Positions 61,201 to 64,000 of a stretch of 64,000 nucleotides of DNA are shown here, piece after piece (within the stretch, counting starts at the first letter, position 1; each line of letters begins with the position of its first letter). The translations under genes and the position numbers were made by a program. The DNA is from Nitrospira sp. (GTDB lineage Bacteria > Nitrospirota > Nitrospiria > Nitrospirales > Nitrospiraceae): the NCBI GenBank assembly GCA_029194675.1, contig JARFXP010000004.1, positions 217,938 through 281,937 of the forward strand, written 5' to 3'. Below the pieces are notes generated by a model. The model had not been told where the DNA came from. It saw only the letters and a program-made list of their open reading frames with translations, and ran no database searches.

Positions 61201-61988
61201 TCGCGTGCGCCGTCAGGAAGAATTAACTGCATGACGCTGCAATAATCATCCCGCGTCAACCAGATGTCATAGGGGTGGGTCGCTCCGATTCCAAAGGGGC
61301 GCGATGCCGTATCATTTTGACGATAGGTGCGGGTGAGGATCAGTGGGATGAGATCGGGAATGGCCAAGTCGATCTGCTCCATGATGAACAGACCCGTCGC
61401 GAGCTCGACTGGATCGCCAGCACTTTTCTTCTCCCCATCCTTAGCCTGTTGCGCTGGAGGATCAGGTGCCCAATTCGGTGGGTTGGGATTATTGACAGGG
61501 TGAACCGCTTGATCCCAGATATCGTGAAAGGCTCCTTTGGCAGGATCCCAGTAGCACCAGGTCGGGAGTGGATTTGGCGATTGGGTATTCACAATAATGT
61601 TCAGATTCAAATCTCTGATCAATGCTTTGTAAAATGATCCGTCATTGGGTAGATGATCGGGAAACTGTGAATTACATTGTTGGATGATGCCACTAATAGA
61701 ATTCCAACCTGGTGGGATAGTCGATGTGATATTGTCTGGTGGCCGCTTGAAGAATCCGATCGCATCGTAACCGGAATTACACCCGGCCGGCCAGCTCGCT
61801 GTGAGATTTCCGGCTTGACCAGAGACATTCACACTTCCTGACTGGCCACACTTTAAAATGAAACCGCTACTGATACTTTGTCCATTGACAGTCGCCCCTT
61901 CGCTTGCCCATCCGGTAGCTGGACTACCGAGCTGACACACGATGCTCAGGAGAGTCCGCGCATAGACCTCTGTCCATTTCGTATTCAT
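58260..61988 (-). CDS. RHS-repeat polymorphic toxin
   Basis: 1242 residues. The N-terminal part (about 1-190) has a signal-like stretch and Cys residues. From DPVELATGLFIMEQIDLAIP, more than 20 YD repeats of the type YTYDNADRLTQV form the encapsulating shell. The core ends at about 1127 in PLGFGGRDFNVYAYVQNNPN then RFIDPLGW, the point where toxin tips begin. The last 115 residues (LPTSEANRIAQQNGYANAEE, GGRFNLSVDKSSGQIVL) are the variable toxin and are not recognised by me. It overlaps the upstream repeat protein by four bases (ATGA) and the DUF4279 gene likewise. Confidence 0.9.
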   Translation of the reverse strand: MNTKWTEVYARTLLSIVCQLGSPATGWASEGATVNGQSISSGFILKCGQSGSVNVSGQAGNLTASWPAGCNSGYDAIGFFKRPPDNITSTIPPGWNSISGIIQQCNSQFPDHLPNDGSFYKALIRDLNLNIIVNTQSPNPLPTWCYWDPAKGAFHDIWDQAVHPVNNPNPPNWAPDPPAQQAKDGEKKSAGDPVELATGLFIMEQIDLAIPDLIPLILTRTYRQNDTASRPFGIGATHPYDIWLTRDDYCSVMQLILPDGARETYTRTSGTNCFTASLVNQNSPSAALQSTLNWDAGRQRWSLRRKDGTIYRFSSMTAYPQLLLTEIEDRNSNLTTLVRDSLGRLKNVLSPSGKSLQFTYDASNRITQVSDNAGRTVTYTYDASGRLWKVTNPANGITEYTYDAGHRMLTIKDPKNITYLTNTYDANGRVATQTQADSTTFQFAYTLDGSGKVTQTDVTDPRNVVRRVTFNSDGYALTDTAAFGQPEAQTLTYERQAVSNLILSVTDALNRKTAYTYDAKGNVLTVTRLATTPNAVTTTFTYESTYNQVATITDPLNHTTTLGYDSKGNLTAITNALSEITTLTVNTQGQPLTITDPLNNTTTLTYTQGDLATTTDPLSRTSTRFVDAIGRLLALTDPNKNQTRYDVDTMNRVTKLIDALNGQTQLAYDPNGNLLTVADAKSQVTTYTYNNMDRLATRQDALLNTETYTYDNNGNVSTVLDRKNQTTTYTYDLLNRRTKATFQDSTSTNYTYDAGNRITQVQEKNSGGTVTATITRTYDGLDRLTQEVTPEGTVNYTYDNASRRATMTVVGQTQVTYTYDNADRLTQVQQGTSTTSIAYDIAGRRTSLTLPNTNSIVYAYNAASELTSLTYKQGATTLGDLAYTYEATGNRIKTGGTFARTNLPPVLTTTNYNANNQQTTFGASTETYDLNGNLATVTQGGNTTTYTWNARNQLTAISGPGVTASFTYDSFGRRTGKTINGTTTNFVYDGLNPVQEKNGGTVTANLLTGLGIDEFFTRTDGAGARALLPDALGSTVALGDNTGTLQTQYTYEPFGVVSQTGAASTNSYKYTGREDDGTGLFYYRARYYQPRVQRFIAEDPLGFGGRDFNVYAYVQNNPNRFIDPLGWEKKDWMRDPTKNPLCFLSFIECDVPSGFLPYIPTVGQTGSGNVNRGDLQKLPTSEANRIAQQNGYANAEEMKAAFSSETKGGRFNLSVDKSSGQIVLTPVNPGSGPNIPTGVFRQ

Positions 61989-64000
61989 GGGTTCGTCACC
62001 TGGAGGTTGAGACTGCCGGTGGCCGTGGTATTTGGGTTGATCGTGACGGTATAGGTTCCAGTTGTGGCGAGCGTCACGGTCGGCAGATTGAAGTTTGCGG
62101 CCGAACTCCCTCCACCGGTTTGGAAGGCACCGGTTGGCGTGTACAGATTCACCGAGATACTTCCGAGTCCACTACCCGTGATTCTGACCGTCACCTGCTG
62201 ACTCGCGGTACCCACAAAGGTGTAGCGAGCGTTTTGTCCGGCACGGCCGATAGTGATTGGAGTCGCGGCGGCATTAATCGTTACCGAACCCGTCACTTCG
62301 GTGGAGAGCGTCAGCGTCAGGTTACCGGTGTACTGCGCGGCGGGGTTCACCGTGACCGTATACGTCCCGGTGGTCGGGAGGGCAGTTGGAGTATCGAGGC
62401 TCCCACCACTGGTGCTGATGGTTGTGTAATTGAGCTGGGTCCCGTCCGGCTTCCAGAGGGTGACGGTGGCCGAGGTGATGGTGACACTCGTCATGCCAAG
62501 ACTGACCCATTGTCCTGCTGTCCCCGTAAAGGTGTACCGCGCATTTCGGCCGATCGGAGTGATCGTGGTGGTGGTCGGTGTGCCGTCCAGATTGAGTGTG
62601 CCGGAGAGATAGGACATCAGTGTAAGGGTGATATTCCCGGTATTTGTTCCAGATGGATCGACCACAAGGGTGTAGGTCCCGGTCGTCGGCAGGGTGCTGG
62701 GTGGTTCGAGTCCGCCGCCAGCTGTGCCGATCGTGTTGGAGGCTAAGGTAGTTCCGTCGGGCTTGAGGAGCGTGACGGTGCTAAAGGCAATCGTCACCGA
62801 CGTGAAACCGATACTCACCCACTGCCCGCTAGTTCCACTGAATGTATAGCGCGCTGTTTGACCCGCCTTGGTGAGACTGATTGGCACTGAAGCGCCATCC
62901 AACGTCACGGTGCCTGTCAGTGGCGATGTGAGGGTGAGAGTCATGCTGCCGGTCGCGAGGCCGGATGGATCCACCACGATGGTGTAGGTCCCGGTGGTTG
63001 GTAAGGCAGTGGTGGGATCAACGCTCCCACCGCCGGTTCCGATAGACGTTGATATGAGCTGCGTCCCATCCGGCTTCAGCATCGAGACGGTACTGGAGTT
63101 GATGGTCACGCTGGTCATACCAAGATTCACCCATTGGCCAGCTGTCCCGGTGAACGTATAGCGGGCACGCTGACCGGGAACGGTCAAGGTCGGAGTGACC
63201 GTGGCTCCATCGATCGTGATCGAGCCGGTGACATCCGGAGTTCCATATAGGGTGAGTGTCATGTTGCCAATCCCCAAGTTCAACGGGTCGACGAGGATGG
63301 CGTATGTGCCCGTGACCGGTAGTACTTGGCTATCTAGCGCACCACCTCCGCTCGTGATGCTGGTCGGTTCGACCAAAAAGCTGCCATCTGGCTTGTATAT
63401 GGACACATTGGATGAGGGAATGGTCACACTGGTCACACCGAGACTCACTGTCTGACCCGCGGTCCCGGTGAAGGAATACCGCGCGTTCTGGCCCACTCGT
63501 GTAATGGAAAAGGAAACCGGTGATCCCGCAATCGTAATGGTGCCGGTCAGTTCCGTCGATAGAGTCAGCGTCATGCTGCCTGTGTAAGTGCTAGTCGGAT
63601 CAATGACGATGGCATAGGTACCAGTCACCGGCAGTACTGGCGAGTCCAATACGCCTCCCCCAGTACTGTACGTGCCGTAATTCATCAGGGACCCATCTGG
63701 TCTATACAAAGACACCGTACTGGAAGTGATGGATACGCTCGTCATACCAAGGCTGACTCGCTGTCCCGCCACTCCATCGAAGACGACCAGTCCGACTTTG
63801 TTTGCTGTGCTGATCGTGGCGGTCAAGGTGCTCCCGCCCACGACGATGCGACCTGTATATTGCACATCGGCAGAAGACACACCCGAGGGGGTCACGAAGA
63901 ATTCGTTCGCGCTGAGAACGTTTCCATTCACTGTCGTCACACCAATCTTGCCGGATTGAGCGCCTACAGGCACGGTTGTACTCAGGGAGGTAGACGACGC
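61985..64000 (-). CDS. Exported protein of PPC-type beta-sandwich repeats, N-terminus outside window
   Basis: The frame is open to the window edge, so the 5' end is missing. About 670 residues are visible, containing six repeats of about 95 residues. Each has a variable start (GSVTIDGATVTPTLTVPGQR), then ARYTFTGTAGQWVNLGMTSV, a LLKPDGT strand, LPTTGTYTIVVDP and GSMTLTL. This resembles the bacterial pre-peptidase C-terminal domain. No catalytic domain is in the visible part. It is translationally coupled to the RHS gene, so it may be a surface or delivery partner (inference). Confidence 0.82.
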   Translation of the reverse strand, partial: ASSTSLSTTVPVGAQSGKIGVTTVNGNVLSANEFFVTPSGVSSADVQYTGRIVVGGSTLTATISTANKVGLVVFDGVAGQRVSLGMTSVSITSSTVSLYRPDGSLMNYGTYSTGGGVLDSPVLPVTGTYAIVIDPTSTYTGSMTLTLSTELTGTITIAGSPVSFSITRVGQNARYSFTGTAGQTVSLGVTSVTIPSSNVSIYKPDGSFLVEPTSITSGGGALDSQVLPVTGTYAILVDPLNLGIGNMTLTLYGTPDVTGSITIDGATVTPTLTVPGQRARYTFTGTAGQWVNLGMTSVTINSSTVSMLKPDGTQLISTSIGTGGGSVDPTTALPTTGTYTIVVDPSGLATGSMTLTLTSPLTGTVTLDGASVPISLTKAGQTARYTFSGTSGQWVSIGFTSVTIAFSTVTLLKPDGTTLASNTIGTAGGGLEPPSTLPTTGTYTLVVDPSGTNTGNITLTLMSYLSGTLNLDGTPTTTTITPIGRNARYTFTGTAGQWVSLGMTSVTITSATVTLWKPDGTQLNYTTISTSGGSLDTPTALPTTGTYTVTVNPAAQYTGNLTLTLSTEVTGSVTINAAATPITIGRAGQNARYTFVGTASQQVTVRITGSGLGSISVNLYTPTGAFQTGGGSSAANFNLPTVTLATTGTYTVTINPNTTATGSLNLQVTNP

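Noticed and set aside
58260..63973. Regularly spaced repeats that could suggest a CRISPR array or satellite
   Set aside because: The repeats are protein-coding YD and PPC-type repeats with variable bases; no identical direct repeats with unique spacers occur.

Overview
The window looks like a chromosomal segment from a Nitrospira-type bacterium (phylum Nitrospirota). This is an inference from gene content: a combined aromatic-amino-acid and rpsA supra-operon, proteins built from PCP_red repeats next to an Mrp ATPase, a compact assimilatory sulfate operon with a TrpD-like gene and a sulfite reductase-TusA fusion, and many ATGA start/stop overlaps. No 16S rRNA or nitrification marker lies in the window, so the genus is not proven.

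Layout. 1-5.4 kb: a tripartite RND metal-efflux operon (outer-membrane channel, adaptor, CusA-like pump cut by the window edge) with a His-rich exported protein upstream. 5.7-8.7 kb: trmI-SDR-aroE-aroK. 8.9-15.7 kb: NfeD and SPFH membrane proteins, a primary-like alternative sigma factor, lipB, glutamate dehydrogenase and two small unknowns. 15.8-19.8 kb: a GspE/PilB ATPase with a response regulator and an Hpt protein, a D,D-carboxypeptidase and two tiny genes. 19.9-23 kb: an FG-GAP lipoprotein, an unknown, a PCP_red repeat protein and an IHF-like protein. 23-32.6 kb: pheA-hisC-aroF-tyrA-aroA-cmk-plsC-rpsA-sppA on the minus strand. 32.7-38.3 kb: yebC-ruvA-(Cys-rich protein)-ruvB, a membrane protein, a zinc-ribbon PCP_red protein and mrp.

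38.4-42.9 kb is an accessory island. It holds two decayed copies of one toxin-antitoxin module, two DUF433/DUF5615 PIN-like modules (one intact, one frameshifted), a frameshifted XRE antitoxin, a truncated Sel1 lipoprotein, two displaced cysC fragments and several TGACCCC-type repeats that resemble scars of IS200-like (RAYT) elements. An intradiol dioxygenase, a YtkA-like lipoprotein and a porin follow. 45-52.5 kb is the sulfate assimilation operon rrf2-sir-cysH-trpD-like-cysD-cysNC, with a good promoter and a palindrome at the likely transcription start. 52.8-57.1 kb carries a Fis-type regulator, HU, tRNA-Val(GAC), thrS, infC (apparently with an ATC start), rpmI and rplT. 57.3-64 kb is an RHS polymorphic-toxin locus: a repeat-rich exported protein translationally coupled to a 1242-residue RHS protein, a DUF4279 protein in the immunity position and an orphan RHS fragment.

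The most interesting items are the sulfite reductase, which carries complete siroheme/[4Fe-4S] cysteine signatures in both halves plus a TusA tail, and its operon with a TrpD homologue lacking the PRPP motif and an APS kinase domain with an altered P-loop. Next come the multi-repeat PCP_red proteins and the RHS locus with its upstream coupled partner.
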